Below are positions 12,645 through 24,639 of a DNA stretch of 64,000 bases, piece after piece. The position numbers and the translations under genes were made by a program. Position 1 is the stretch's first letter. Every line of letters starts with the position of its first letter. The stretch is taken from contig NC_068938.1 of the NCBI RefSeq assembly GCF_016801865.2, positions 48,901,331 to 48,965,330 of the forward strand, given 5' to 3'. The notes below the pieces were generated by a model. That model saw only the letters and a list, made by a program, of their open reading frames with translations. It did not search any database and was not told where the DNA came from. This DNA is from Culex pipiens pallens. Taxonomy: Eukaryota > Arthropoda > Insecta > Diptera > Culicidae.

Positions 12645-12670
12645 CTGCCACCAAACTGGGTTGAAGAGTA

Positions 12671-13141
12671 CACCCAAAGGAAAAATATATCTCAAAATCT
12701 GCAACATTGGATTTGCTGCAGAAAATGTCATCTTTTATAACATTTTTTGCAGCAAGCCCTAGATCATTTTTGCCCGCGTGTAAAAATTTCAGCGATCTGC
12801 AGTTCTCACCAACACATAAAATGCTGGCCCGTCCCCGAGCAACACTCCAAACAGAAGCATATGTTGGTGCTCTTTCACTCACTTTTCATCAAGCGTCCAT
12901 GGCGCGGTGGTAGCGTGTCGGATCAATAACCAAGAAGTTGGTGGTTCAATCCTCGTTCTGCTAAGTGTTTTTTTTTTGTGAAATACAACCAAAAAGCCGT
13001 CGGTAATGTCGATAATTGTCGGTAACGGGCAAAAATGTCATACCCCTATATCGCAAAAAATGCATGAGGACAGTTTTCATGCAGATTCTGATATACTTTC
13101 ATGCCGCCATGCATCACAATCATGCGACTGCCAGTTGGGTG
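12671..13141 (+). mobile_element. TIR element carrying a tRNA-like Pol III unit (copy 1)
   Basis: The ends are CACCCAAAGG on the left and TTGGGTG on the right, with TA on both outer sides (12669-12670 and 13142-13143). The body is colinear with copy 2 (26398-26870) over the whole 471-473 bp, so the tRNA-like segment is part of the element rather than a later insertion. TA-flanked short-TIR elements fit the Tc1/mariner-type target preference. No ORF is credible. Confidence 0.75.
12900..12978 (+). promoter_or_regulatory. Internal Pol III promoter (A and B boxes) plus T-run, copy 1
   Basis: The A-box-like TGGCGCGGTGGTAGCG starts at 12900, the B-box GGTTCAATCC lies at 12943-12952, and a run of T follows at about 12968-12977 as a potential Pol III terminator. 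The box spacing is tRNA-like. The T-stem pairs poorly and the acceptor ends do not pair, so this is a tRNA-derived promoter unit and not a functional tRNA gene. Confidence 0.75.
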
Positions 13142-13143
13142 TA

Positions 13144-13866
13144 TGACGTTCTGTGGTTTTGTGACATCACTTGTGTGCACGACGTGTGTAAGTGTGTGAG
13201 TGTGTGTCGCGTAATTAATTTTATTTACAACATCATTCAGCGAGTCCGAGTCACATCCATATATTCTATGCTGTGCCATCAAGGTGGGGGAGGATCATCC
13301 AGGGAAGGGCGGTGAGTTCAATTTCAAGCTCTGTGATGATTCTGCCTCGGAGAATGACACACACTGCCGTGACGGTGGTCGTATCTGTTCGCTGTAACTT
13401 AATTAATTGTCAATGCATGAGAATTGTGATTGCAATTGCTGGAAATTCCATTCCGGCAAAGGATCGTACGATTCTCGCCCGTAATTGGTGGATTTTGATT
13501 GAACAACTATGATTAAGCACGGACGTCGCAATCAATTTAGTGCTGGAGGAATGGAAAGTGTCGTAAATTACCGGTGGATGCAAAGTGGAGTTGAGTGGAA
13601 ATTGAAATAACTCTTGGTAGGTAGTTTGTCATAAATGTGACAGTCAGTTTGATTATTTGCAAAGTTATTATTAATTTAACCATCTTAAAATTTGCATTGT
13701 TGTTTCTTTTTTGTCATTCTTCAGACGTTACAACAAAATCAGGATTTATATAATTTTTAGATTATTAATTATTATAAATAAATTGGAATCTTGGGCCGAT
13801 TATTGAAAGGTTATTTCAATAATAACCTTTCGCATGGTCCTCAGGATCATTTTCCCATAAATCAAC
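13144..13866. other. Spacer with hairpin
   Basis: Single-copy-looking sequence, including a GT-rich stretch near 13160-13210. At 13805-13831 there is a perfect 11-bp hairpin GAAAGGTTATT with a 5-base loop. Short ORFs (about 79-99 codons) lack recognisable domains. Confidence 0.45.
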
Positions 13867-13868
13867 TA

Positions 13869-14081
13869 CAGAGAAACCTCTTTTTACGCGGTGGCGTTAC
13901 GCTTTTTGTTACGTAGATTTTTCTTAAACCATACAATATTTTTGCAAGCTTCAAAAAGCGTTTTGTAGATCTGAACAAAACCTACAAATTGCTTTTAAAA
14001 GATTGCAAAAGCGTTGCGTCGTTTCAGAGAAATCGACAAATTAGAAACACGTAACGCACCGCGTAAAAAGAGGTTTCACTG
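13869..14081. mobile_element. TA-flanked MITE with CAG(A/T)GAAACC ends
   Basis: The left end CAGAGAAACCTCTTTTTACG and the inverted right end (read inward CAGTGAAACCTCTTTTTACG) differ at one base, and the match continues into CGGTG. TA lies on both sides (13867-13868 and 14082-14083). The 213-bp size, TA target and CAG...CTG termini resemble Tc1/mariner-pogo (Tigger-like) non-autonomous elements. It shares this terminus style with the elements at 29678 and 34737. Confidence 0.85.
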
Positions 14082-14284
14082 TATATTTTATTTTTAAATT
14101 CAGGCCTGAAAGAGTTAAACAGCAAGCTTCATAGCAAGCAGTTCTTATAAACGCCTTCTGTTGTTAACTACACAATCGCAAAATGGCTTACTTGTCCAAA
14201 ATTGCAATTACTGAAAAAAAAATTTGCTGCTAGAGATTGTGTCCGATCCATATAAGGCTCTATACAATTTTGTAGGCTGGTCAT

Positions 14285-14963
14285 TAGGGTGTAATATGGT
14301 TGTATGGAAAAAAATAAAGTTGTCCAAATTTAGCGAGCACAGCAATTTTTCAGTTCCTTTTGGGGTCCTAAACAACTCCCCAAAGTTTGGGAACGATTGG
14401 TTTAGTCCTCACTTTGCGCAAAGCGATTCAATTTTCCATATAAATTTGTATGAGAAAAACCGTTTTTTTGGATTTCGATATTTATAAAATCCACGTTTCA
14501 CGCTGTACTAAAACCGGATTCATATTCGGATGCTCTGGAAGGTGCTCTACAACTTTTCCGAAGCGAGTATGGTGCTAACTTGCTCCTATAAAAAGATAAA
14601 GCGTGTTCAAAACTCGTCTAAAACGTGTTTTTTGCTCGAAAATCACGGTTTAGACGAGTTTTGAGGACGGTGTATCTTCTTTCAGGGACATGCTAGCACC
14701 ATACTCTCTTCGGGAAAGTTGTAGAGCACTTTCCAGACCACCCGAATATGAATCCGGTTTTAGTACGGCTTGAAACGTGGATTTTATAAATATCGAAATC
14801 CAAAAAAATGGTTTTTCTCATACAAATTTATATGGAAAATTGAATCGCTTTGCGCAAAGTGAGGACTAAACCAATCGTTCCCAAACTTTGGGGAGTTGTT
14901 TAGGACCCCAAAAGGAACTGAAAAATTGCTGTGCTGGATAATCGATTTTGATATTACACTCTA
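14285..14963. mobile_element. Foldback element with 8-bp TSD (hAT-like)
   Basis: The termini TAGGGTGTAATAT and ATATTACACTCTA are inverted, and the element is flanked by a perfect 8-bp duplication CTGGTCAT (14277-14284 and 14964-14971). Most of the 679 bp forms two inverted arms (for example GCGCAAAGCGATTCAAT on the left, inverted near 14840-14860) around a centre near 14620. The 8-bp TSD and TAGGG end favour the hAT superfamily. No transposase is encoded. Confidence 0.85.
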
Positions 14964-14999
14964 CTGGTCATACGTGTAAATATTTGGAAATATGTATCT

Positions 15000-15365
15000 T
15001 CAGAAAAGTTTTTTTTTTGCTATTTCGTCTTGAAATTACTTACTATTCCTGCCATTCTCGAGTGACGAAACGGCCTACTTTTCTCTACGAAAAATAACAG
15101 AATGGAAAAATATTACCTTTTAATATTAGTGCTGGAAGGTAGAACTTTTCAACATTAGTATCGAAAAGTTACATTTTTGAATATTTTGTTTTGTTTTGAT
15201 CGGTGAATTTACTTAACTCATGGATGTTTGACATAAAATTCCATTCAAAAAGTGTTTTTCACTCCTCGTATTTATCCAACTCTGTAAACCTCGATGGGTA
15301 AATGTACGACTCGTGCTAAAAAATCTTCTTTTTGCAACTTGTTGCATAAACTAACTTTATATTCC
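15000..15365 (-). mobile_element. Family B copy, reverse orientation
   Basis: An inverted counterpart of 5748-6173: GCAACTTGTTGCATAAACTA at its right end mirrors the left end of the other copy, and the ACTTTTC / GAAAAGT hairpin zone and the GTCACTCGAGAATGGC-like end are shared but diverged. It abuts a family A-related copy. Confidence 0.6.
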
Positions 15366-16198
15366 ACTTTAGCATTATTCCCAAAGTGTTTTTTTTTGTT
15401 ATCGGCTCAAACTTTGTGGAATCCTTTTATATGCCAAAAGAAGCCTTTTTGTATCATTGGATCACCCATACCAATGAACATACAAAAATGGTACATAAAT
15501 ATTCGAATATCTTTATCTGTTCGAGGCAATTTGGTTAACGATTTGGTATCAGCAACGGTGTTGGTATTGTTGAGAATTATTCAAAAATAAGTCCTTTGGA
15601 TTTTATCCCGAATTCAAACCTTTTTTCTCAAAAATCTATTTCTCAAAATTCACACTTTTTTTATTGCTTTTTGTTGGTTGAAAATTACTAAAAATTAAAA
15701 AATTTAAGTTAAAGAGATATTGGGACCGAAATTTCGCCACTGGTACAAATTTAATTTAATTTTTTTTTTCATTTTTCGATGTAAAATCAAATTTGCAATC
15801 AAAAGTACTTCAGTGAAATTTTGATAAAGTGCACCGTTTTCAAGTTAAAGCCATTTTAGGTAACTTTTTTGAAAATTGTCAAAGTTTTTCATTTTTTTTA
15901 AATTAGTGTACATGTTTGCCCACTCTTGAAAAAAATATTTTTGAAAAGCTGAGAAAATTCTCTATATTTTGCTTTTTCAACTTTGTTGATACGACCCTTA
16001 GTTGCTGAAAAACAGGAAAATTGATGTTTTCTTAGTCTCACCCAAACAACCCAAAATTTTCTAATGTCGATATCTCAGCAACTAATGGTCCGATTTTCAA
16101 TGTTAAAATAAGAATCATTCATGAAATTTTCTGATCTTTTCGAAAAAAATACTTTCAATTTGTTATGAATCAAGACTAACATTTCAAAAATGCGTTTT
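15366..16198. repeat. Family A-related copy (variant A')
   Basis: It reads GGCTCAAACTTTGTGGAA where family A has GGCTGAAACTTTTTTGG, then follows the same order of motifs (GCCAAAAGAAGCC, GATTTGGTATCAGC), the core motif AGTGCACCGTTTTCAAGTT in reverse order, and TCTCAGCAACTAATGG. It breaks off at 16198 where the next repeat begins. Confidence 0.7.
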
Positions 16199-16203
16199 AT
16201 TAT

Positions 16204-16830
16204 AGGAAATTGGACGAGCTTTCCGGTAAAAATATTTTCGAGACTGTAAAAGCAAGTCTGTCATATAGAAATGGCCAAAAACCACCAAAAAACCTTTTTT
16301 TTACATTTTTATTTTTAAAACCGCTGCATCTTCACAAGGATTGGAATAGGACAATGGTCAATATTGAGACTTTTATGTAAAATTGTCTGGGTCTCTTTAA
16401 AATAAACAGTTATTGTAAATGATTTTTGTATTTTTTTAGGAAAGATATACCTTCCTGTATTTTTCGTAAGTCTTTTTGTTACATCTTAGGCTATTTCCTC
16501 AAAAAAATTGGACGAAAAAATCGTGACATCACGTTTAAATTTAACCTTTAAACTTGATAATTGAAAAATCTTATTTAAGTGGCTTGTATTTCTCTTTCCG
16601 TGATATTTTTAACAGAAAGCCCGTCCAATTTCCTACAAGTTTGTCTTTGATCACTTTTTGATACGATTCAACGGCTTTGAGTTACAGTTATTTTTAAATT
16701 ACAAAATACAAAATTATTTAAATAACTTACGCCTTTCTCAAATGTCAATTTTGAGTACAATAGCCTCCATATTCACAAAAATTGCTTATATAGGCATAGG
16801 ATAAAATGGAATTGCTCATAAATTAAAAGT
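16204..16830 (+). repeat. Dispersed repeat family D, copy 1
   Basis: Colinear with 49556-50252. It starts AGGAAATTGGACGAGCTTTC, has an internal inverted match GAAAGCCCGTCCAATTTCCT at about 16616-16635, and ends with GGAATTGCTC near 16822. An inverted form of that terminal end is seen at 38069. No ORF was recognised. The internal inverted pair suggests a smaller TIR unit within the family. Confidence 0.65.
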
Positions 16831-19800
16831 TCAAATATATAATATATATTCACCGTAAAATTTAAAACAATTTTCTAAAGTTCCTTGGCAAAATACAAGT
16901 TTTTATGTGCAATATTTGAACAGGAACTTGTTCAGGGCATATTAAATCGGAAGATATATTTTAAATGACTTTACTATGATTATAAGGTGTATTTTTGTAA
17001 AAACCATCAAAAAGTTTCCCTTCTCAAAGGCTCAGCGCACGAGTTGTATTTTTTTTTTCGATGTATGAAAACGTTGTTTCTGACAATCTTTTCTATCATT
17101 CTATGGGAGATGAGCACCAAGATTTTGACAGCTTTCCCCTTTTTGGGACAACCTAGTGTACAGACATTTTTTTTTATTTAAAAAAATTAATTTATGGCGT
17201 TTTACTTCAAAATGACAATCTTTCTGAGAAATGTCAGCAAACTGATCATACTCATACACATGCATTGTTCCGAGCATGCATTGTTCCAATTTTAATCTGC
17301 ATTGCTTGGATCTCACCTGATTTTACACAAATTATCCCTCATTTACGGGACAAGCATTATTTCGGATTTCGCATTTTAGCATGTCGACGTCGTCGTGCTA
17401 TCATGTCGCACCCGCCATTTCGACGTTCCGAGAAAAACGCGTTTTAATGTTTGACCTTGAATAAACAAAAACTAGAGCACGCAATGTAAACAATAACAAA
17501 CACGTTTTGTTTGGTTGACCATTCTGTGCATTGTCCCGAAGTTTGGTTGTATTTGGTTGCTGGAGTCCCGAGTTATAATTTCAAATGTTTACGGTAGTTT
17601 GACTTGTACGTGCGTCAAACGCATCCTGACCTTAAATCCCTTTGGCCAATTGTCACACTTACATCGATTTTCAGGGAGTGACAAGATAGCACGACAAGAT
17701 TGAAACTAATTTCATATGTAAAGTGACAAAAATGCACGGAGTTTTTTCGGTTTTTGGTGAATATCTCAGGATTGAAATCGAATTTTGGGGATCTGTGAAG
17801 GTCAAAAGGTGAGGCATTGTGAGCTGCACAAAATGGCGTTCTTAACTCAATTTGGCCCAAAATGCACGTACGACAAGTTAGCACGATGGCGACGATGTAT
17901 GCTAACATGTGTTTCCAACGGTGATTTTGACAGCTTTTGTTACGTTAATCACCTCACAGCTAAACTAATAATGACTTGTTACATCTAAACCAAGGGAACG
18001 TCAAACATGCATCAATGGTTATAATTAGTGTTTTGACCAGCAAAAGAATCAATTTGCACTAGAGAGTAAAAACATATAAGGTTACGCCGTTATTTGCGGA
18101 ATTTTATAAGGGGTTTTCAGCGGACAGAGCTATTTTCGTTTTACAAAATAAGTTTCGTTTGAAAAAGTTAAAGTCATATAAATTCCAACATTCTTTGAAC
18201 CCAAAGGGGACACAAATCGAACTTTAATCAACCCCACCGAACAAGAGCGATCGACGAAGTCAGCGCCGCTACACTAAACCAATTTTTCCTTCAATCGTTT
18301 TCCCCTTCCCAGCTCTCAAAACGTCGACAGCAAACCAAGTTCATTCGGCACCAAATTTATGCTCAATTTAAGCTATCAATTTATCACTGCTCTTTTTTTT
18401 CTACTTATCCGCACCCCGGGACGGCCAACAGAAGTTGATCTGTTTGTCTTCAGCTTGGGACTACGGAGGAACTTTTTCCTAAAGAGAGTGTGTGTGTGTT
18501 GGGAAAAGCTAAGAAAATTCCCTTCTTGCAAAACCACATGCAGAGAATGCCCCCACATTTTGAAAGGCGAGGAACGATTCCATTTTCCTCGAAGAAATCC
18601 AGATAGCTTGGGTGTGGAGTTGCACTTACGTAAATCGTATTTAAAGAAATTTTAGATGATTTTTTTGAAATTTTACAAAAAATTAACTCAATTAGAGACA
18701 CGAAATTTTTTTTTTTTTTGCTAAATTTTACCGTAACAATTTCCCTCAGTGTCACTGTCACCGAAGAGAAGAAAGAGCGTGAAATCATTTGATCTCGATT
18801 GCATTATGCGACGATTTTTCATGGCCGGGAAATGGGACGGAAAAATGACATTGTCTTAACTGACCTCAACTTTGACACGATGGCGATGTTCGTTTTTCTT
18901 TCGGGTTTTTTTTTTTTTTTTTTGCTAGTCCCCAGCAGAGAGAGGCAGAGAGCGCAAAAAAGAATAAAGGTGCTCTGCCCATAATTGAAAATTCGGCTAT
19001 TATGCCAAATCAAGTATTCCGAGAAAAACGCGTTTTAGTGTTTGTGACAAAATCTCCGTCAAGGCAATTTCCCATAAGAGTGGCATATTAGCCGTTTGGT
19101 TTTTCGCATCGGCAGCCAAGTCTAAGCACTATTTCAGTAAAATTCAAGTTCCAGAAGATGCGTTGGAACATCCTCTACCACCTGGTGCTAATATCTCGTT
19201 TTTGCCAAAAGTGGATATTAGCCGTTTTTTCAATGGTGGGCAGTGCTGAGCTTTAGTCCCTTTGTTATGGCTTACTGTCATGGCAATGTGACAGTTTGGG
19301 GAAGCTTTTTTGCGGGGCGAGCTTTGTTTAGTCACCCCGGGGATTGATAAAGGAAAAATGAAAACGGGAAAATCTCTGCCTGCTTTTTATGGGTTTTAAG
19401 TTTCTTGGGTTGGTTTCTGGATTTTTTTTAATTTTGATGCAAATTTTATTTGAGTCAATATTAAATATAAGTGTTGTTTTTATTTCTTGAATTTATTTCT
19501 AACAAATTAAACATCGGAATATTCTGATAAGCCGCTTACTTCGACTCCAATCCCGGATAATTGCCCCCCAGCCCAAGTAACCAAAATCGATCGTAAGCCC
19601 ATAAAAGACCAGCCAATAAAATGGAGACCTCTTCCTCCTCACCCCGAAAACCATTCTCGCAAATCAACACAATTGAACGACAGGCCGGAAAAACTGACCA
19701 AATCCTGCCAAATTGAACCCTTAACGCCTCTGCACCAGCTGGCCAACCAACCCGGGCCATAATTACCCCCTTCCCAAAGCCAACTCCCCTGCAAAACAAA

Positions 19801-20283
19801 AAAGCCCCTCACTTTCGATCGGAAGCCAAAAAGTTAGATGGCAGCTAGCATGTTTGGACTGTTACTTGGATCTTAAGCCTCCTGATGTTTTGGAAGGATT
19901 TGGGAGCGAAAAAGTTCCCACCAATTTCCCGTACACTTCCTGACTTCTTCGGTCCCATCACACACCGGTTCAACCAAAACTAATCCGCTATTAATTGAAT
20001 CTGTTTCGTTTGATGCTGCTGCTGCAGAGCTCGAAGTGGATGTGAGCCCGGAGGGGAAGATTGGGGTTAAATGGGTCTTAGTGTAAACATTCATGAATAA
20101 TCCTAAAATCTTTCATTATTAGTTCTAACTTAATGTAGAAATTAAAAAAAACTAACTCGAAATTATTTATCCATACTTCTCTAAGGTTCAAAAGTTGCAG
20201 TTTTTTGCCCCCTGAATCATACCACAAAAATGAAAAAATTTAAACATACGAATTTTGAAAAATTATTTTATTGTGATTAAATT
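16831..20283. other. Long spacer, no gene seen
   Basis: About 3.4 kb without a recognisable gene. A motif CCGAGAAAAACGCGTTTTA occurs twice (about 17430 and 19020), so part of 17.3-17.5 and 19.0-19.2 kb is probably repeat. 18.2-20.1 kb is otherwise single-copy-looking, with poly-T runs near 18707 and 18907. Small ORFs overlap on both strands with no domain. Confidence 0.5.
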
Positions 20284-20530
20284 TAATTTAAAAATTTGAT
20301 TTTGTTTCAGGTACTATACAACTTTCCCGAAGACACCAAATCGAGCAGAAAATTCCATTAAATGATACAGATTTTCGAAAAATTTTGTACTTTTTTATGT
20401 ATGAACAGTTGCCAAAGTTGTATTGAAACTTGTATTGGTGAACACATGACCCAAAACGGCTTCTTTTGTCCTAGGGAAAGACCACACAAAGTTTGAACTA
20501 AGCAAACAAATATAAATAAAATCCATTTCC
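20284..20530 (-). repeat. Family A' arm fragment
   Basis: A reverse-orientation arm: CTTTCCCGAAGACACCAAATC, then CGGCTTCTTTTGTCCTAGGG, then the ACAAAGTTTGAAC terminal motif. The rest of the element is missing. Confidence 0.65.
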
Positions 20531-21753
20531 GTATAGTCATTATTTCAATGAATGGTAAACAAAAATTCCTGAGTTGTAGGTTTGACATCGAAATGTTTGA
20601 ATTTAAAGGCAGAATCATTTCTGATAACTGCATTTCGTTGAATATTCTAACTACGAAAATTTTAGTAGCTTGTTTGGTGTTGCGAATTTATATTCTTAAT
20701 ATTGAAAAAATAGTTTTTTTTGTGAGCCATTGCAAAATGTGTTTTTCGAAGGAAAAACTTGTTTGAATAGAATATCAAAATAAACACGACAGTAGCAGAT
20801 CAACCGTTTTTGTTTTGTTTTTGATGATATTGCGATCTTTCTCAAATATTTTTATAATTCCAGAATATTGCACAGCACACATTTTTCAAACTTTGCTCCA
20901 TTCTGATTTGATCGTCACTTGCTTGCTGAATATTATCGTTTATTGTATTAAATTATTTTTATGTTTTTGCACATTCTCTTTCCCTTTTTGTATTGTAAAA
21001 TAAACCAACATAAAAATATTTGTGTTGAGCGCAGCCCATGATTATTTTTTTTTTCGTTTTTTTATAAAAGCGTAAATAACATCAAAATGTGGAAAACAAG
21101 AAGCAAAAAAAAAACTTTTTCAGAGATTTTAAATTAATGACAAATCATACAATTGACCTTTTTTTAAAAACAAATTCTCATTTCCCAATTAAAACAAATC
21201 AAGTAAAATAATTAAACAAGTACTGATAAAATTTTTAAGACCACGAAAACTAATTTATTTATTTTGAATTTGCAAAATTTTATTGATATTCTGAATAACT
21301 TCAGTATTAGGGTGTTAAAATTAAATAGGAAAGTTTTCGGAACAAATATAAATAAAACATTTTTTTTTCAATTCAATTCAATTTGTTTTATAAGTAAATA
21401 ATCAATTCACAATTTCGTAATTCTTATAACTTAATAGAGTTTTGGAGTTCCTTTCAACTATGATTTGTACTAAGGTTCATTTTAATGTATTTGGATATTT
21501 TAAGAATGGATTTGGCAAGAGAAGGAAAAATAAAATAAAAAACTTCTAGATTTGCTAAGGAAAAGGATAGATATAGAAAAACATAAAACTAAATCACAGT
21601 ATGTTTTGTCTATTGATGTCGAAATTGATTTGATAAATTGAAATTGAAAATATTGATTAAGCATATGTGACTTTTTAAAAGTTGATAATACCAAACTCAC
21701 TACGCAAGGCCGAATCTCAAAGACAAAATCTCAACAGGTCGAAAGGCAGGTTT
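20531..21753. other. AT-rich spacer
   Basis: Very AT-rich. At 21360 a T-run followed by CAATTCAATTCAATTTG could be the reverse-oriented poly-A end of an old retroposon, but no target duplication could be seen. No gene was recognised. Confidence 0.4.
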
Positions 21754-22538
21754 TGCCTTCCTCACCTTACTGAGGAAAGGCTATAAAATCACTCGAAAAA
21801 CGAAATTCTTAATTTGACCTCCTAGACCCACCTTCATGTATACATATCGACTCAGAATCAAATTCTGAGCAAATGAAAATTATAAAGTTTAGTTAAGTAC
21901 TTCAAAAGTTATGCTAAAAAAAACGATTTTAACAAAAGTCCGAAAGATTGTAAAAAGGGTGGTTTTTGTAAGAAACCTCGTCATGTTATACATTTTTAGA
22001 AAGGTATTCAAAAGTCCTTTTTAACGAGTTCAAAAGGTTGAAGATCTGACGACCCTATCCAAAGTTATAAGCACTTAAGTGTTATTTATGAACTTTTTAG
22101 AGACCGGATCTCAGATATTGCGATGAAAACGTTGTAGGGATCTATCATGTGACTTGTCGTTGGATAGGTAATCAAAAAACCTTTGCAACGAGTTCAAAAG
22201 TTTGCAGATCTGACAACTCTGTCAAAAGTTATACGCACTTAATTGCTATTTATGCACTTTTTGGAGGCTGGATCTAAGATATATTGACAAAAACGTTGTC
22301 CAGATCTATCATACGACCTGTCGTTGGATAGATAATCAAAAGACCTTTCCAATGAGTTCAAAAGATGGAAGATCTGACAACCCTATCAAAAGTTATAAGC
22401 ACATAAGTGCCCTGAATTATGAAGATCTGACTTCCCAATCTGATGGTATGAATAATGAATCAAATTGATAGAACACTGAAAGGTCCGCCCTTTTGTATCT
22501 ATTTTGGATAGCATTACTCTCTCAATGTGAGGAAGGCA
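21754..22538. mobile_element. MITE with TGCCTTCCTCAC ends and internal ~163-bp tandem repeats
   Basis: The left end TGCCTTCCTCACCTTACTGA and the inverted right end (read inward TGCCTTCCTCACATTGAGAG) share at least 14 bp. Inside, a unit carrying GAGTTCAAAAG, AGATCTGAC and AAAGTTATAAGCAC repeats at about 22027, 22192 and 22352, giving periods of about 165 and 160 bp. The 785-bp element has no ORF. The exact target duplication is unclear. Confidence 0.7.
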
Positions 22539-24639
22539 TTAAATAACTTTTTTTTTAATATTGTTAATATTTTTGTGATTACTATTCATTTTGATGGGTT
22601 GAGATGCAGTGAATTAACAAACCATATTTTTTTTTTATTTGGCTAGTTTTTATTGATCGACTCGTTCACATCTCAAGATTTTCATTTTCTTGAAGAAAAA
22701 AAATCTTCCGTAATCAACCTTACGGTGTGTGGTTTGATTGATGCCTTCCTAATATTTGTAAGGTACGTAATATTTGTAAGTGCAATTTAATTTTATTTTA
22801 TGAATTTAAAATAAAACAATAAACTACTGACCTTCAAACTTAACGACATAAAAATATTTGAGATCCGGCCTCAAAATAGAAAAAAGTGTATGCTTAAATG
22901 CTCATGGTTTCCATAACTTAACTAAATCTTTCTCACTCATTTAAATAGGTTTGAATTTTTCTAAAACAAATATATTATTACATGTTTTCTTACAAAAAAC
23001 ACCCATTACAAAATTTTCCGGACTTTCATAACTCGTTTTTTAAGAAAGACTCTTAAATCCTTTGCTAAACTTAAAAAAAATCATTTTTTGGGAAAAATGG
23101 GAACAACTTTTTTCAAATTTTTCCTCAAAGTAACAAAGGAGGATTGGGTTTTGCTAAACATTTTACGATCCCTGAATAAAAAAAAAAATATTGTTGTGGA
23201 AAAGTCTCAAACAAATAAAAAGCAATAGTTTAAAAAAACGCAACGTATTTCACCCCAAACGCTCTCATAAGCAGCAGCAAATTTATATTCTGTTACAACT
23301 TATTGGCATCTCGGGAAAAGCCAGCTTACCACGTCCAACAAACCCCCCGGTCAGCCTGGCTCCACGTCCTGCACGAGAGGATTTTCACCAGACCAAAAAT
23401 TAAAGACCTGAAAGCTGAAAGGTTCTGGCAGCTGCTGGGTCGCATTGTTTTTGTTGCACACTTCTGGAGCTGTATTTAAGCTGGAGCAGTTAAGTCGACC
23501 ATAGATTTGGACGCTCTTTGACATGTAATTAATTCGTGGGATAAATGTGGTGAGTGGAATTTGCCTGGTCAGTCTAAAATTACAAGGTGGAAAGTTCGAT
23601 CAAGTCTGAATTCCGTTGATAAAATACCACCTTGTTTGTCCAGGCTAATTGAACTGTAAATTCAAAGCACCAGCAAAAAATCACAACTCCACTGTTCAAA
23701 TCCAGTTGAAAACTGCTGTTCAAACTACACAGCCCATTGTGGTCCATCCAGTCTGACCGGTCAACCGCGGTTCGATTTTCCAATCTATTTGCCCCTGCCT
23801 GAACCGTTTGCTCATTTTGATTTGTTTGAACTCCGTTTTTTTTCTTGTTTGTGAGTGCAGATTGAATGGCAGCACTGTTTTGGGGGGACAGGTCAGTTTC
23901 CAGTTTTTTCACCCTTTCCCAGCTGCACCAACGTGATCAAAACCGTCATGGTATAAGGTTAATATTTTTTCTGGCACTTGCCCAACTGTAATGAAATTGA
24001 ATTGAAAGTGGACGGTTCGTGTTACAGCCAACGAGAGGAACATTTCAAATTTACTTTTTGAATCAACTAGCTGAATGATGTTTTTTTAATGTGACACTTT
24101 CAAATGTTACCCAAGACTTGCCCCCGCGTGGAAAACCGAAAAATGACCATCCAAACGTGAAACGTGACCATTTTGGGAGATTTTCTTTTTTTTCTCCGGC
24201 GCATCATTCCATATGGATTGATGGGAAAAAAGAGAGTGCTGACTGATAGCTTCTGCAATCCAAGTTCATGATTGGATTTTGATAGTTTATCCGCCAACCG
24301 GGGAACGTATTGACCGTTGCAAATAAAAAGGAAGTTGGTATTGTTCAAATGATTTCAAACGGACCGACTTAGGTCAAAGTCCAGGGACATAAACTTCAAA
24401 AAAATATTTTAGAATTTTTAAATTCAAGATGACAGTACGGTTTTTTTTGTGAAAATGTTATTAAAAGGTTTAGTTTAGTTAAAAAAAAAACTACAAATTT
24501 ACGTCGTGTGATATCCATAACGCGAACTATAAAAATTGATTTGTTTTAAAACAAGTAGTTTTTAGAGAAAATTTGTTTGTTTTTCATTATATTATTATTT
24601 TTTATTTATTTATATATTTTTTAATTTTTTTTATTTGTA
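22539..24639. other. Spacer, no gene seen
   Basis: AT-rich to about 23200, then a single-copy-looking stretch of more balanced composition (23230-24360). An ORF of 110 codons at 23580-23912 (minus) has no recognisable domain. It may be intergenic or intronic. Confidence 0.45.

Noticed and set aside
12889..12962. Functional tRNA genes at 12.9 and 26.6 kb
   Set aside because: Promoter boxes are good, but the T-stem and acceptor stem do not pair and both copies sit inside a mobile element.
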